The position numbers and the translations under genes are program-made. A model generated the notes under the pieces. The model ran no database searches. It was given only the letters and a program-made list of their open reading frames with translations, and had not been told where the DNA came from. Source: G016756615 sp035556195 (GTDB lineage Bacteria; Pseudomonadota; Alphaproteobacteria; Rhizobiales; Rhizobiaceae). Taken from it: a stretch of 64,000 nt of DNA. The stretch covers positions 62,001-126,000 of the forward strand of contig DATMFK010000013.1 of NCBI GenBank assembly GCA_035556195.1, written 5' to 3'. Below are positions 17,625-26,060 of this stretch, piece by piece (within the stretch, counting starts at the first letter, position 1; each line of letters starts with the position of its first letter).

Positions 17625-17942
17625 GCGGTCGGCCCGATTTGCCAGCCCCCGTTCCGTCGCGCGGCACCCTCCGTCCTGCCGGACGTCTCCCCCTGAAAGG
17701 GGGGAGATTGGCAGCCTTGGGATCGGCGCAAAATGTGCAATCGCCCGCGGGGTAAGAGCCTCTTCCCCTTCTCGCCTCGGCGACGATCAGGGAAGAAGAG
17801 AAAATCATTCTCTCAACCCTGCTTTCAGAAACAACAATAAACTCTCCGACCATCTCATCCGAGCACCCCATTCCATGTGACTCGATGCGCGCCGGTTTAT
17901 AACCGCCGGCAAAAGACCCACGTGGATTCTACGGAGTTGTTT
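17625..17942. other. Intergenic region upstream of rhodanese gene
   Basis: No gene is seen in this 318-bp region. Its left part holds the repeat at 17658-17717. The right, more AT-rich part (17800-17940) probably contains the promoter of the sulfur-operon rhodanese gene, but I cannot assign -35/-10 boxes with confidence. Confidence 0.6.
17658..17717. repeat. CTCCCCC/GGGGGAG intergenic repeat
   Basis: A block reading CACCCTCCGTCCTGCC, GGACGTCTCCCCC, TGAAA, GGGGGGAGATTGGCAG. The central G/C arms form a hairpin at 17687-17706. From memory this sequence is a high-copy intergenic element in Mesorhizobium and relatives. It also may serve as a transcript end for osmC. Confidence 0.65.
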
Positions 17943-18857
17943 ATGCGTCTCAGGCTCTTTTCCGCCGTCGTGGCGGTCGCAATGTCCTTGATCGGCTCGG
18001 CTCAGGCCGAGCGCCTCACCGATCAGCCGCTCGTCGATGCGGCCTGGCTGAAATCCAAGGTCGGCAATGAAAGCCTCGTCGTCATCGACGTGCGCGATAT
18101 CGAGAAGGGCAAGCCGGACCCCTACAAGGCGGGCCACGTGCCCGGCGCCGTGAACGCGCCCTATTCCACGGCCGGCTGGCGGGCCACTGTGAACGGCGTC
18201 CCCGGCATGCTGCCGCCGGTCGAGCAGATCGAGGCAACGATTGCCGGCCTCGGCGTCGACAATGACAGCCACGTCGTCATCGTGGCGGCCGGAACGGATT
18301 CCAGCGAGTTCGGAGCCGCGACGCGCGTCTACTGGACGTTCAAGGTGCTCGGCCACGATGCCGTCTCGATTCTGGATGGCGGCTGGCGCGCTTGGCAGGC
18401 CGCGGGCGGCGAAGCGACCGACGCTTCCGCCACGCCCGCGAAGTCCGATTTCAAGGCGCATCTGCGGCCCGAGATGATCCCAGGCGTCGCCGATGTCGAG
18501 AAGGCGCTCGCCAACGGCACGACATTGGTCGACGGCCGTCCCGCGGCGCAGTACAGGGGCGAGGCAAAGAGCCCCGTCGTGCGCGCTGCCGGCACCATCC
18601 CCGGAGCGGTCAACATCGAGAACGACAAGTTCTACGACAAGCCGAACGCCTCCTTCGTCTCCCGCGAAACAGTCGCAAGCCTGGCCAAGGACGCCGGCCT
18701 GGCCGACAACGAGGAGGCGATCGCCTTCTGCAACACCGGACACTGGGCCTCGATCGCCTGGTTCGGGTTGAGCGAGGTGCAGGGCAACAAGAACGTCAAG
18801 ATGTATGACGGCTCGATGGCTGAATGGGCGGCCGATCCCGCCCGGCCGGTCAAGTAA
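17943..18857 (+). CDS. Periplasmic two-domain rhodanese-type sulfurtransferase
   Basis: A 304-aa exported sulfurtransferase. A signal peptide ends near residue 22 (LIGSAQA). Two rhodanese domains follow: an N-terminal, probably inactive one (active-site region VVIVAAGTDSSEF, no Cys) and a C-terminal catalytic one with Cys263 in AFCNTGHWASIAWF. It should transfer sulfane sulfur from thiosulfate or a polysulfide in the periplasm. It heads a cluster with a YeeE/YedE permease and a cysteine-repeat protein, but a strong terminator hairpin at 18882-18911 separates it from them. Confidence 0.88.
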   Translation: MRLRLFSAVVAVAMSLIGSAQAERLTDQPLVDAAWLKSKVGNESLVVIDVRDIEKGKPDPYKAGHVPGAVNAPYSTAGWRATVNGVPGMLPPVEQIEATIAGLGVDNDSHVVIVAAGTDSSEFGAATRVYWTFKVLGHDAVSILDGGWRAWQAAGGEATDASATPAKSDFKAHLRPEMIPGVADVEKALANGTTLVDGRPAAQYRGEAKSPVVRAAGTIPGAVNIENDKFYDKPNASFVSRETVASLAKDAGLADNEEAIAFCNTGHWASIAWFGLSEVQGNKNVKMYDGSMAEWAADPARPVK

Positions 18858-18881
18858 TCACAGTCGTTAGACCCGATGCGC

Positions 18882-18915
18882 GCGACGTCCGGGCTTTGTC
18901 CCGGACGTCGCTTTT
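18882..18915 (+). terminator. Rho-independent terminator between rhodanese and YeeE genes
   Basis: A perfect 12-bp GC-rich stem (GCGACGTCCGGG and CCCGGACGTCGC) with loop CTTTGT, followed by TTTT. It lies 24 bp after the rhodanese stop and 21 bp before the YeeE/YedE ATG. Its position suggests that only part of the transcription reads through into the permease operon. Confidence 0.8.
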
Positions 18916-18936
18916 GACAACAAGCAACAAAAGACA

Positions 18937-20151
18937 ATGTCCCAGATTTCCGCCGCCGTTCCGGCCTCTCCGCCACGCTCCATCATCGACCGGGGTCCCG
19001 TCATCGTCGTCCTGGCGGCGCTGCTTGTCGGCGCGCTGGCTATCGGCCAGGCGATCTCGCCGCGGCAGGCAGCGCTCTTCCTGATCGGGGGCCTGCTCGG
19101 CGCCACGCTCTATCATGCCTCCTTCGGCTTCACCGGCGGCTGGCGGCGGCTGGTCGTCGAGCGTCGCGGCAACGCCATGCGCGCGCAGATGCTGATGATC
19201 GCCGTCGCCGCGATCGTCTTCATTCCGCTGCTCGATCTCGGCGCCTTCGGCGGGCGGCCGCTGGTGGGCGCGATGGCCCCGGTCGGCGTGTCGGTCCTCG
19301 TCGGCGCGACGATATTCGGGCTCGGCATGCAACTCGGCGGCGGCTGCGGCTCCGGCACGCTCTTCACGGTCGGCGGCGGCAGCGCCCGTATGCTCGTCAC
19401 GCTCATCTTCTTCATCGTTGGTGCCGTGATCGGCACCGCCCACCTGCCCTGGTGGCTGTCGCTTCCCGCGCTGCCGCAGATCAGCCTTGGCAAAAGCCTC
19501 GGCGTTCCCCAGGCCATAGTGGTCACGCTCGCTGGGCTGGGCGCCGTGGCGCTCCTCAGCGCCTGGGTCGAGCGGCGCGCCCATGGCAGCCTCGAGAAGG
19601 CGAATCCGGCGCCGCGCCAGGGTATCGCACGGCTTCTGCAAGGTCCCTGGCCGATCGTCGGAGCCGGGCTGCTGCTCGCCGGGCTCAATATCGCGACCCT
19701 GCTGACCGCCGGCCACCCGTGGTCGGTGACCTTCGGTTTCGGCCTGTGGGGCGCCAAGGCGCTCGCCGCCTTCGGCGCGCCGGTCGAGACCTGGGAGTTC
19801 TGGACGTGGCCCGGACCGGCGCGCGCGCTTTCGGGCAGCGTTCTAGCCGATGTCACCTCCGTGATGGATTTCGGGGTGATCCTCGGCGCGGCGCTGGCCG
19901 CCGGTCTTGCCGGAAAGTTCGCGCCGAAGGCGGTCGTGCCGTTCGCCTCGTTTGTCGCCGCCGCGATCGGCGGTGTGCTCATGGGCTACGGAGCCAGGTT
20001 GTCCTTCGGCTGCAACATCGGCGCGCTTTTCAGCGGCATCGCCTCCGGCAGTCTCCACGGCTGGCTGTGGTTCGCCTGCGCCTTCATCGGCAGCCTGGGC
20101 GGCATCGCGCTGCGTCCCGTGTTCGGTCTGGACGGATTCAAGACGAAATGA
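18937..20151 (+). CDS. YeeE/YedE-family sulfur-compound permease
   Basis: A 404-aa membrane protein with about ten helices in two repeats. The conserved pore cysteines of the TsuA/YeeE family are present: Cys137 in QLGGGCGSGTLF and Cys359 in LSFGCNIGALFSG. Members import thiosulfate or related sulfur species, passing them along Cys residues. It overlaps the next gene by ATGA, so the cysteine-repeat protein is translationally coupled. The neighbouring periplasmic rhodanese supports a sulfur role rather than selenium, though both remain possible. Confidence 0.9.
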   Translation: MSQISAAVPASPPRSIIDRGPVIVVLAALLVGALAIGQAISPRQAALFLIGGLLGATLYHASFGFTGGWRRLVVERRGNAMRAQMLMIAVAAIVFIPLLDLGAFGGRPLVGAMAPVGVSVLVGATIFGLGMQLGGGCGSGTLFTVGGGSARMLVTLIFFIVGAVIGTAHLPWWLSLPALPQISLGKSLGVPQAIVVTLAGLGAVALLSAWVERRAHGSLEKANPAPRQGIARLLQGPWPIVGAGLLLAGLNIATLLTAGHPWSVTFGFGLWGAKALAAFGAPVETWEFWTWPGPARALSGSVLADVTSVMDFGVILGAALAAGLAGKFAPKAVVPFASFVAAAIGGVLMGYGARLSFGCNIGALFSGIASGSLHGWLWFACAFIGSLGGIALRPVFGLDGFKTK

Positions 20152-20672
20152 GTTCTCGCAACACCCTGCTCTTCGGGGCGGCTTTCGTCGCCGCCACCTC
20201 CGCGATCGTCGCGGATCACTATGCCAGCACGCGGCCGGCCGCGGCGCCCGCGCCGGCTGCGGCCCAATCGGCCGCGCCCTGCGCCGCCGGCGGGGCCACG
20301 TCGCCTTGTTCGGCAGCTTCTCCTTGCTCGGCGGCTTCGCCCTGTGCAGCGGCCTCCCCTTGCGCCGCAGCTTCTCCTTGCTCTGCCGCCTCGCCTTGCG
20401 CGGCAGCATCCCCCTGTGCGGCTGCATCGCCCTGTTCGGCAGCTTCGCCCTGTGCAGCGGCCTCCCCTTGCGCCGCAGCCTCTCCTTGCGCTGCCGCCTC
20501 GCCTTGCGCGGCAGCATCCCCCTGTGCGGCTGCATCGCCTTGTGCCGCCGCATCGCCCTGCTCGGCAGCTTCGCCCTGTGCGGCGGCGTCCCCTTGCGCC
20601 GCAGCCTCCCCTTGCGCCGCCGCTCCAGCCCCCTGCGCTGCAGCTTCGCCTTGCGCCGCGGGCGCACAATAG
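20148..20672 (+). CDS. Exported cysteine hexapeptide-repeat protein
   Basis: A 174-aa protein with an N-terminal membrane/signal helix (residues 1-28, NTLLFGAAFVAATSAIVAD) and a Pro/Ala linker. About 20 tandem hexapeptides (A/S)AASPC follow, giving roughly 21 cysteines and no other recognisable domain. The DNA is an 18-bp tandem repeat with a 108-bp higher-order copy (blocks starting at 20337 and 20445). Synonymous codons differ among units, so the protein motif has been kept under selection. ATG 20148 overlaps the YeeE/YedE stop. A periplasmic Cys-rich chain beside a rhodanese and a sulfur permease suggests carriage or storage of sulfane sulfur, or metal binding; this is inference. Confidence 0.8.
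   Translation: MSSRNTLLFGAAFVAATSAIVADHYASTRPAAAPAPAAAQSAAPCAAGGATSPCSAASPCSAASPCAAASPCAAASPCSAASPCAAASPCAAASPCSAASPCAAASPCAAASPCAAASPCAAASPCAAASPCAAASPCSAASPCAAASPCAAASPCAAAPAPCAAASPCAAGAQ
20329..20660. repeat. 18-bp coding minisatellite with 108-bp higher-order repeat
   Basis: About 18 tandem 18-bp units encode the (A/S)AASPC repeat. Two longer blocks beginning near 20337 and 20445 are almost identical and 108 bp apart (six units), indicating a segmental duplication. This makes the array prone to length change by slippage or recombination. Confidence 0.85.
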
Positions 20673-20699
20673 GCAACACTTACCGGCAGGAGATTGCCG

Positions 20700-21314
20700 A
20701 TGAGTACGGACAAAGCCCTCGCCGCGCGGCAGGCGCTGTTTGCGGAAAGGGTCCTCGCCAAGACGGGCGACAACGTCCTGCTGGAAACCTTGCGCGGCGC
20801 CGAGACCGTCCAGTCCTGGACCCACTACCCGCCCGGCGACGTCTTCGACGCGGAGACGGGGGCCCAGTGGTACTACCATTGCCACCTGCCGGTGGAAGGC
20901 GCGCGGGAGCACGGCCATTTCCATTGCTTCTTGCGGCCCGAGGGAGCACAGGGCCCTGTCCATCATCTCGTCGCCGTCGGCGTCGACGCCTATGGACGGC
21001 TCGTCCGTCTGTTCACGGTGAACCAATGGGTGGTCGGCGATGCATGGCTCGACGCGGAGGCGACGATCGCCCTTCTACCCCGCTTCGACCTTCACCTCGC
21101 GCGGCCGTCCTATCTCGTCAATCGCTGGCTGACGGCCATCCTTGATCTCTATGCCGACGAGATCGCCGGGTTGATCCGCGAGCGCGACCGGGTAATCGCC
21201 GCACACGTTCCTCCTGCGGGCATCGCCGCCCGCGAGGATCGGAGGTTGGAAGTCACCTCGGAACTCGCCGCCGATCTTCAAGCCAGGGCGGCGGAAGTCG
21301 ACCCAGCGAAATAG
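20700..21314 (+). CDS. Cytoplasmic His/Cys-motif protein of unknown function
   Basis: A 204-aa protein without signal peptide. The central region contains YYHCHLPVEGAREHGHFHCF followed by GPVHHLVAVGVD: five histidines and two cysteines in about 20 residues, a likely metal- or haem-binding patch. The C-terminal 90 residues are helical. Start ATG 20700 has GGCAGGAG upstream and lies 27 bp behind the cysteine-repeat gene, so it is the last gene of the sulfur operon. I do not recognise the family. A role in handling the imported sulfur compound is inferred from position. Confidence 0.75.
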   Translation: MSTDKALAARQALFAERVLAKTGDNVLLETLRGAETVQSWTHYPPGDVFDAETGAQWYYHCHLPVEGAREHGHFHCFLRPEGAQGPVHHLVAVGVDAYGRLVRLFTVNQWVVGDAWLDAEATIALLPRFDLHLARPSYLVNRWLTAILDLYADEIAGLIRERDRVIAAHVPPAGIAAREDRRLEVTSELAADLQARAAEVDPAK

Positions 21315-21349
21315 AGCATGTTGCAGCCAAGTCGCGTAATACCCGCGGA

Positions 21350-22357
21350 CTAAGCCTTCTCGCCAAGGGAAGAGGGCCGCATCCGGCTCCCGGTCCCGGC
21401 CGGCTGTTCCAGCCGTTTTCTTGGCAGGGCCGAAGCCAGCCCTCCGGGAAGGAAAAGAAGTACGACGATCATCGCCACGGCAACCAGCATGAAGCGACCC
21501 TCGGCAAGGCCATCGACATTGGCCAGCCCTTCCGACACGAAAGTCAGTCCGAGAGCTGCGAACACGGGCCCATAGATGCTGGACGTCCCTCCCACCAGAA
21601 CCATGCTGAGGATCAGCGATACGGTCGAGAAGCTGAAGACCTCGGGCGAGGCGACCCGCAGGTAGATCACGTAGAAGCCCCCGGCGAGCCCTGCGAAAAA
21701 CGCGCTGAACATCAATACCTTCAAACGCTGCAGCCCGATCGGAATGCCGCGCGAAACGCCGTAGTCCTCATTGTCGCGCAACGCTCGGATCGAGAGACCG
21801 AAATCCGAGCGGACGAGCCAGCGCAGGCAAGCGACCGTCAATACGAGCAACAGGAGCGCGACGTAGTAGTAGCCGAACTTGTAGTCGCGCAGGAAGTTGT
21901 AGCCGAACAGTTCTATGGTCGGCACGCGAACGAGTCCCTGGGTACCGCCCGTAACGGCCGACTGGCTGATGACGACTTGCAGCACGAGTTGGCTGAAGGC
22001 GAAGGTGACCAGCACGACATAAATGCCCTGAAGGCGCACCACCGGCAACGCCACCAGGGCGGCCGCGGCCGAAGCCGCGAGTCCGCCGATCACCATGGCG
22101 AGCCAGGGATCGATGCCGAGCAGCTTCGCCGCGAGTCCCGTCGCGTAGACCCCGATGCCAAAAAAGGCGACATGGCCGAAGTTGAAGATGCCGGCATAGC
22201 CGAGGCTCAGATCCCAGCTCGCCGCAACGACGGCATAGATGAAGGCCACGATGAAAAGATGCCGGATATAGGTGTCCTGCACGACGAGCGGCACGAGCAG
22301 TCCGACGAGGAGGAGCGCGACGACCGCGAGCGTCCTGACATTGAATGCGACAGACAT
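21350..22357 (-). CDS. livM: Branched-chain amino acid ABC transporter permease LivM-type
   Basis: A 335-aa inner-membrane permease with about ten helices and the LivM-type LSLGYAGIFNFGHVAFFGIGVY and LGGTSSIYGPV-like (here VGGTSSIYGPVFAALG) loops. It pairs with LivH to form the channel. Its ATG overlaps the livH stop (TGATG), so the two are coupled. It is the last gene of the transporter operon. Confidence 0.92.
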   Translation of the reverse strand: MSVAFNVRTLAVVALLLVGLLVPLVVQDTYIRHLFIVAFIYAVVAASWDLSLGYAGIFNFGHVAFFGIGVYATGLAAKLLGIDPWLAMVIGGLAASAAAALVALPVVRLQGIYVVLVTFAFSQLVLQVVISQSAVTGGTQGLVRVPTIELFGYNFLRDYKFGYYYVALLLLVLTVACLRWLVRSDFGLSIRALRDNEDYGVSRGIPIGLQRLKVLMFSAFFAGLAGGFYVIYLRVASPEVFSFSTVSLILSMVLVGGTSSIYGPVFAALGLTFVSEGLANVDGLAEGRFMLVAVAMIVVLLFLPGGLASALPRKRLEQPAGTGSRMRPSSLGEKA

Positions 22358-23238
22358 CAGCGCTCCACCTTGCCGAGAAGTCCCTGGGGACGAATGAGGA
22401 GGATGGCGATCAAGAGCACGAAGATCATCGACGGCGCCCAGTAGATGCCTATGAAGAAGATCAACGCAGCTTCGAGCAGGCCAATGAGATAGGCGGCCGC
22501 GATCGTCCCACCGAGGGAGCCGAGGCCGCCGAAAATGACGATGATCAGCGCCTTCACCAGGGGCTCGGCGCCAAAGGTAGGAGTGACCAGCCGCACCGAG
22601 CCGAGCAGAATGCCCGTCAACGCCGCGAGACCTGCCGACAGCGCGAAGGTGACGATGAAGAGGCCCGATACGTCGATGCCGATCAACTTGGCCGCGGCCG
22701 GGTTCTGCCCCACCGCTCGGATTCCCCGGCCGATGCGCGAATTGCGAAGGAAGAACCATAGGAGCCCGAGCAGCACCGGTGCCAACACGACGATCAGCGC
22801 TTCCTGGGCAGAAATCGTCGTGCCCAGCAGATTGACGTTGCCGGGCACGATCGGCCGAAGCTGCTTGAGCCGGGCGCCCCAGGCGAGCTGCATGCCCTTT
22901 TCCAGGAAGATCATCGCGGCGAGCGTCGTCATGACCGTGATGAGAAGAATGTCGCGACGATCGTAGAAAGGACGGATGAGCAGGCGCTCCATCAGGATCC
23001 CGACGCCGATCACGGCGGCGACCGCAATGGCGATGCCTGCGGCCAGCCACAGGTCTAGGCCGGCCGCATCCGAAATGGTCCATGCCATGTAGGCGCCGAG
23101 CGTCATCAGCGCGCCATGCGCGAAGTTGAAGATGCCGAGCGTCGTCCAGACCAGCGAAAGCCCGCTGGCCATCAGCGCGTAGACCGAGCCCAGGACGATT
23201 CCGCTGACGAGGATGGTGCTGATCGTGTCGGCGGTCAT
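22357..23238 (-). CDS. livH: Branched-chain amino acid ABC transporter permease LivH-type
   Basis: A 293-aa membrane permease with the signature SLVWTTLGIFNFAHGALMTL near the N-terminus and VIFGGLGSLGGTIAAAYLIG near the C-terminus, both typical of LivH. Start ATG 23238 overlaps the livF gene end by 4 bp. The pair with LivM forms the translocation path for the ligand bound by the protein at 24788-26023. Confidence 0.92.
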   Translation of the reverse strand: MTADTISTILVSGIVLGSVYALMASGLSLVWTTLGIFNFAHGALMTLGAYMAWTISDAAGLDLWLAAGIAIAVAAVIGVGILMERLLIRPFYDRRDILLITVMTTLAAMIFLEKGMQLAWGARLKQLRPIVPGNVNLLGTTISAQEALIVVLAPVLLGLLWFFLRNSRIGRGIRAVGQNPAAAKLIGIDVSGLFIVTFALSAGLAALTGILLGSVRLVTPTFGAEPLVKALIIVIFGGLGSLGGTIAAAYLIGLLEAALIFFIGIYWAPSMIFVLLIAILLIRPQGLLGKVER

Positions 23239-23969
23239 GGCGCGGCGTGCCCTCCGAAATACATGTCCATGATCTCCTCGTGATCGACATCGCTGCCGCG
23301 ATCGATCTCGCGTGCGATCTCCCCGTGGTCGACGAAGTACATCCGGTCGACCAGCGAGAGGACGAAGGAAATGTCCTGTTCGATCAGAAGCAGCGGAATG
23401 CCGCGTTTCGAGATCTCCCCTATCGCTGAGGCCAGCTCCTGCTTTAGCTTGGGCGAGAGCCCGAGCGTCGGCTCGTCGAGCATCAGCATGCGCGGTGCGC
23501 ACATCAGGCCGACCCCGATGGACAGCATCTGGCGCTCGCCGCCGGACAGCGTCTTGCATTGCTGCCTGCGTCGTTCGGCGAGCCGCGGAAAGAGGCCAAG
23601 CACATAATCGAGATTGGCGTTTCGGTCCCTGCGCGCCCGCTCCGTGAAGGCGGCGAGCTCCAGCGTCTCCATGATCTCCATGTCGGGAAAGAGCTGATTG
23701 GCCTGGGGCACATGAATGAGCCCGCGCTCGACGATCCGTCGCGCCGAAAGCGACTCCAGCGCCTCGCCCATAAAGCTGACGCTGCCGCTTCTGGGCACGA
23801 TAATCTTGGAGATCGCATTGAGGAGCGTCGTCTTGCCATGCCCATTCGGACCGAAGAGACCGACGCGCTCACCGGCGCCCACGTGAAGGCTGATGCCCTG
23901 CAGGACGTCGTAGGCGTCGTAGCCGGCCCGCAGCTCTCGCAGCTCGAGCGCATGAGCCTTGGGCTTCAT
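23235..23969 (-). CDS. livF: ABC transporter ATP-binding protein LivF-type
   Basis: A 244-aa ATPase: Walker A GPNGHGKTT (a His replaces the usual Ala), signature LSGGERQMLSIGVGL, Walker B MLMLDEPTLGLSP and the H-loop region. Length and the C-terminal MYFGGH match LivF. It overlaps livG and livH by 4 bp each, a tightly packed operon. Confidence 0.93.
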   Translation of the reverse strand: MKPKAHALELRELRAGYDAYDVLQGISLHVGAGERVGLFGPNGHGKTTLLNAISKIIVPRSGSVSFMGEALESLSARRIVERGLIHVPQANQLFPDMEIMETLELAAFTERARRDRNANLDYVLGLFPRLAERRRQQCKTLSGGERQMLSIGVGLMCAPRMLMLDEPTLGLSPKLKQELASAIGEISKRGIPLLLIEQDISFVLSLVDRMYFVDHGEIAREIDRGSDVDHEEIMDMYFGGHAAP

Positions 23970-24715
23970 GCCGCCACCTCCCGGCTTCCAAGATAGGCTT
24001 CGATCACATTGGGATCCTTCACCACGGAATCCGGCGCGCCCGAAGCGATGATGCGCCCCTGATTGAGAACCATCAGGTGCTCCGACACGCCCAGAAGGAG
24101 CGGCAGGACGTGTTCGATCAGCACGATCGTGATGCCACGCTCCCGTACGGTGCGGATGAGGTCGGCGAGCCCCGCGACTTCCGGCTTGGTCAGGCCTGCG
24201 GCCGGCTCGTCGAGGAGCAGCACCTTGGGCTGGCTGGCGATCGCCGAGGCGATCATGAGCTGTTTTCGCTCGAACACCGATAACTCCCGCGCCGCCAGTC
24301 CCCGGCGCGGATTCGGAAGGCTCACATCGTCGAGCGCCCGAGCGGCGGCCGATCGTGCCTCCTCGCCCCGCAATCCGGCGCAGTAGGCTGCGCTTGTGTA
24401 TACGTTCTCGAATGCAGTCAGCGTGGCGAACTCGGCATCCTTCTGGAACGTGCGCAAGATGCCGGCCCGACTGATCTGGTGCGGCCTGAGATTCTGGATT
24501 GGGCGGCCCGACAGCAGCACCTCACCGCTGCTCGGAGCGAATGGAATTCCGGTCATGACGTTGAAAAGCGTGCTCTTGCCACTGCCGTTTGGCCCGGCGA
24601 TGCCGAAGACCTGCCCAGCCGTGACCGCGAACGATACGTCGTCCACGGCCACGAGGGCGCCGAAACGGCGCGTCACATGGCGCGCTTCGAGAAGCGGTAC
24701 GTTGTGCTGAGGCAC
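23966..24715 (-). CDS. livG: ABC transporter ATP-binding protein LivG-type
   Basis: A 249-aa ATPase with Walker A GPNGSGKST, Walker B VLLLDEPAAGLTK and the C-terminal VIEAYLGSREVAA characteristic of LivG. The signature loop reads RELSVFERKQLMIASAIAS rather than LSGGQ, a common LivG variation. It overlaps livF by 4 bp. Confidence 0.93.
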   Translation of the reverse strand: MPQHNVPLLEARHVTRRFGALVAVDDVSFAVTAGQVFGIAGPNGSGKSTLFNVMTGIPFAPSSGEVLLSGRPIQNLRPHQISRAGILRTFQKDAEFATLTAFENVYTSAAYCAGLRGEEARSAAARALDDVSLPNPRRGLAARELSVFERKQLMIASAIASQPKVLLLDEPAAGLTKPEVAGLADLIRTVRERGITIVLIEHVLPLLLGVSEHLMVLNQGRIIASGAPDSVVKDPNVIEAYLGSREVAA

Positions 24716-24787
24716 GGCATTCGATCCACTAACCAGGGGAATGGCTGGCGGCCGCGCGGGATAGACCGGGCGGCTGCCGCTCGGCTG

Positions 24788-26023
24788 CTATTTCATCCAT
24801 GGCGGCGAGCGGAACTCGCCCGTCGCATAGTTCGCTGGGTAGAACAGCACGCGCTCGCCGTCCCAAAGCTGGAAGAACTGGATCGGAATCGCGTCTTCGC
24901 CCTGAACCGCCAGATGCGTTGCCGGATCGAAGCGCAGCTTCCCGGAGACGATCTGCTTCTCGGTGGCTCCGATGGCCTCGCCGATCTCGAGCCGCTTCGT
25001 GGGGTCACCTACTTTGGCCAGCGCATCCGCATAGATGTAGACCTGCTCGTAAAGCGACGCGCCGTAGGCCCCCGGCAGCACCCCATATTTGTCCTCGTAC
25101 TTCTTCACGACTTCTGCCGCGCGAGGATTTTGCGGCGTGTCGAGAGGGCCGCCGAGCATATTGTACATGATGCCGTTCGAACGCTCCTTGGTGAGGTCGA
25201 GAAACTCCGGCACCGACGGGGCGTACTGGATGAAGACGAGGCTGTTGGTCGGCTGCTCGAGAAACTGCGTCATGAATTTTGCGGCATTTCCGGGCAGATA
25301 ATCGGTGTTGATGATGATCGCAGGTGCGTCCTGTCGAACGCGCGCGAGGAAGGCGCGCCAGTCGCTGATCTCGCCAAACGGCAGCAGGTCCGTCGAGGTG
25401 ATGGTCCAGCCCGCGTCTTCGAAGTTCTTCTTCAGGCCATCCATGATGGTCTTGGAATACGGATTGTCAGACGAGATCAGCGCGACCTTTTTGTTCGGCA
25501 GCTTGATCTTGCCACTTGATTCGAGCTGCGAGATCACCGGCACCATGGCCGTCTCATAGGCCTCATAGGACGGAGTCAGCGACCACACTGTCGGGAAGTC
25601 GTCGGGGCTCGGGGCGATGATGTCACGTGTCTGGGCGGAATTGGCGGAGATGAGGTAAGGCATCTCCTGCTCCGCCATGAGTTCGATCTCGAAGTTGCTG
25701 CCGCTGGCATAGCCGGTCATCATTACATTGACGTCACGGTCGCCGGCCAGCCGCTCGAAGGCGCTGGTCACTGCGTCGGCGGCCTGGTCCTGGGTATCGC
25801 CGACCACGACTTCGAGCTTGTAGCCCGCCACCCCGCCGGCCGCGTTGATCTCGTCCACCGCCAGCTTCGCGCCGTTCACCATTTCGTTGCCGTCGGCGGC
25901 AGCGCCGCCGGTCAGCGGTGCCAGAACGCCGATCTTGGCGATCTTGTCCTGTGCAGCGGCGGGAAGGGCCGCCAGCATGGAGGCGGCGAGAAGCGTACCT
26001 CTCACGAGTGTCCTGAATTTCAT
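24788..26023 (-). CDS. ABC transporter substrate-binding protein (Liv-type)
   Basis: A 411-aa periplasmic binding protein. A Sec signal peptide ends near residue 25 (ALPAAAQ), followed by the family opening IAKIGVLAPLTGGAAADG. It is the first gene of the transporter set livG-livF-livH-livM, which follows 72 bp downstream. The nearby M20 peptidase, isochorismatase-like hydrolase and formylglutamate amidohydrolase suggest an N-substituted amino acid or amide as ligand. Confidence 0.92.
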   Translation of the reverse strand: MKFRTLVRGTLLAASMLAALPAAAQDKIAKIGVLAPLTGGAAADGNEMVNGAKLAVDEINAAGGVAGYKLEVVVGDTQDQAADAVTSAFERLAGDRDVNVMMTGYASGSNFEIELMAEQEMPYLISANSAQTRDIIAPSPDDFPTVWSLTPSYEAYETAMVPVISQLESSGKIKLPNKKVALISSDNPYSKTIMDGLKKNFEDAGWTITSTDLLPFGEISDWRAFLARVRQDAPAIIINTDYLPGNAAKFMTQFLEQPTNSLVFIQYAPSVPEFLDLTKERSNGIMYNMLGGPLDTPQNPRAAEVVKKYEDKYGVLPGAYGASLYEQVYIYADALAKVGDPTKRLEIGEAIGATEKQIVSGKLRFDPATHLAVQGEDAIPIQFFQLWDGERVLFYPANYATGEFRSPPWMK

Positions 26024-26060
26024 CGCAGTTCCCCTTTTTTCTGTTGGATTCCAATGAAGA

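Noticed and set aside
20219..20773. Long minus-strand open frame with AAQGEAA-type repeats opposite the cysteine-repeat gene
   Set aside because: It is the reverse complement of the 18-bp repeat array and stays open only because of the repeat's codon structure. The plus-strand frame has a signal sequence, operon overlap and a sensible cysteine pattern.
21350..23290. Apparent fusion of livM with an upstream 310-codon extension
   Set aside because: The N-terminal half is the shifted-frame shadow of livH. A normal livM start at 22357 overlaps the livH stop by TGATG.
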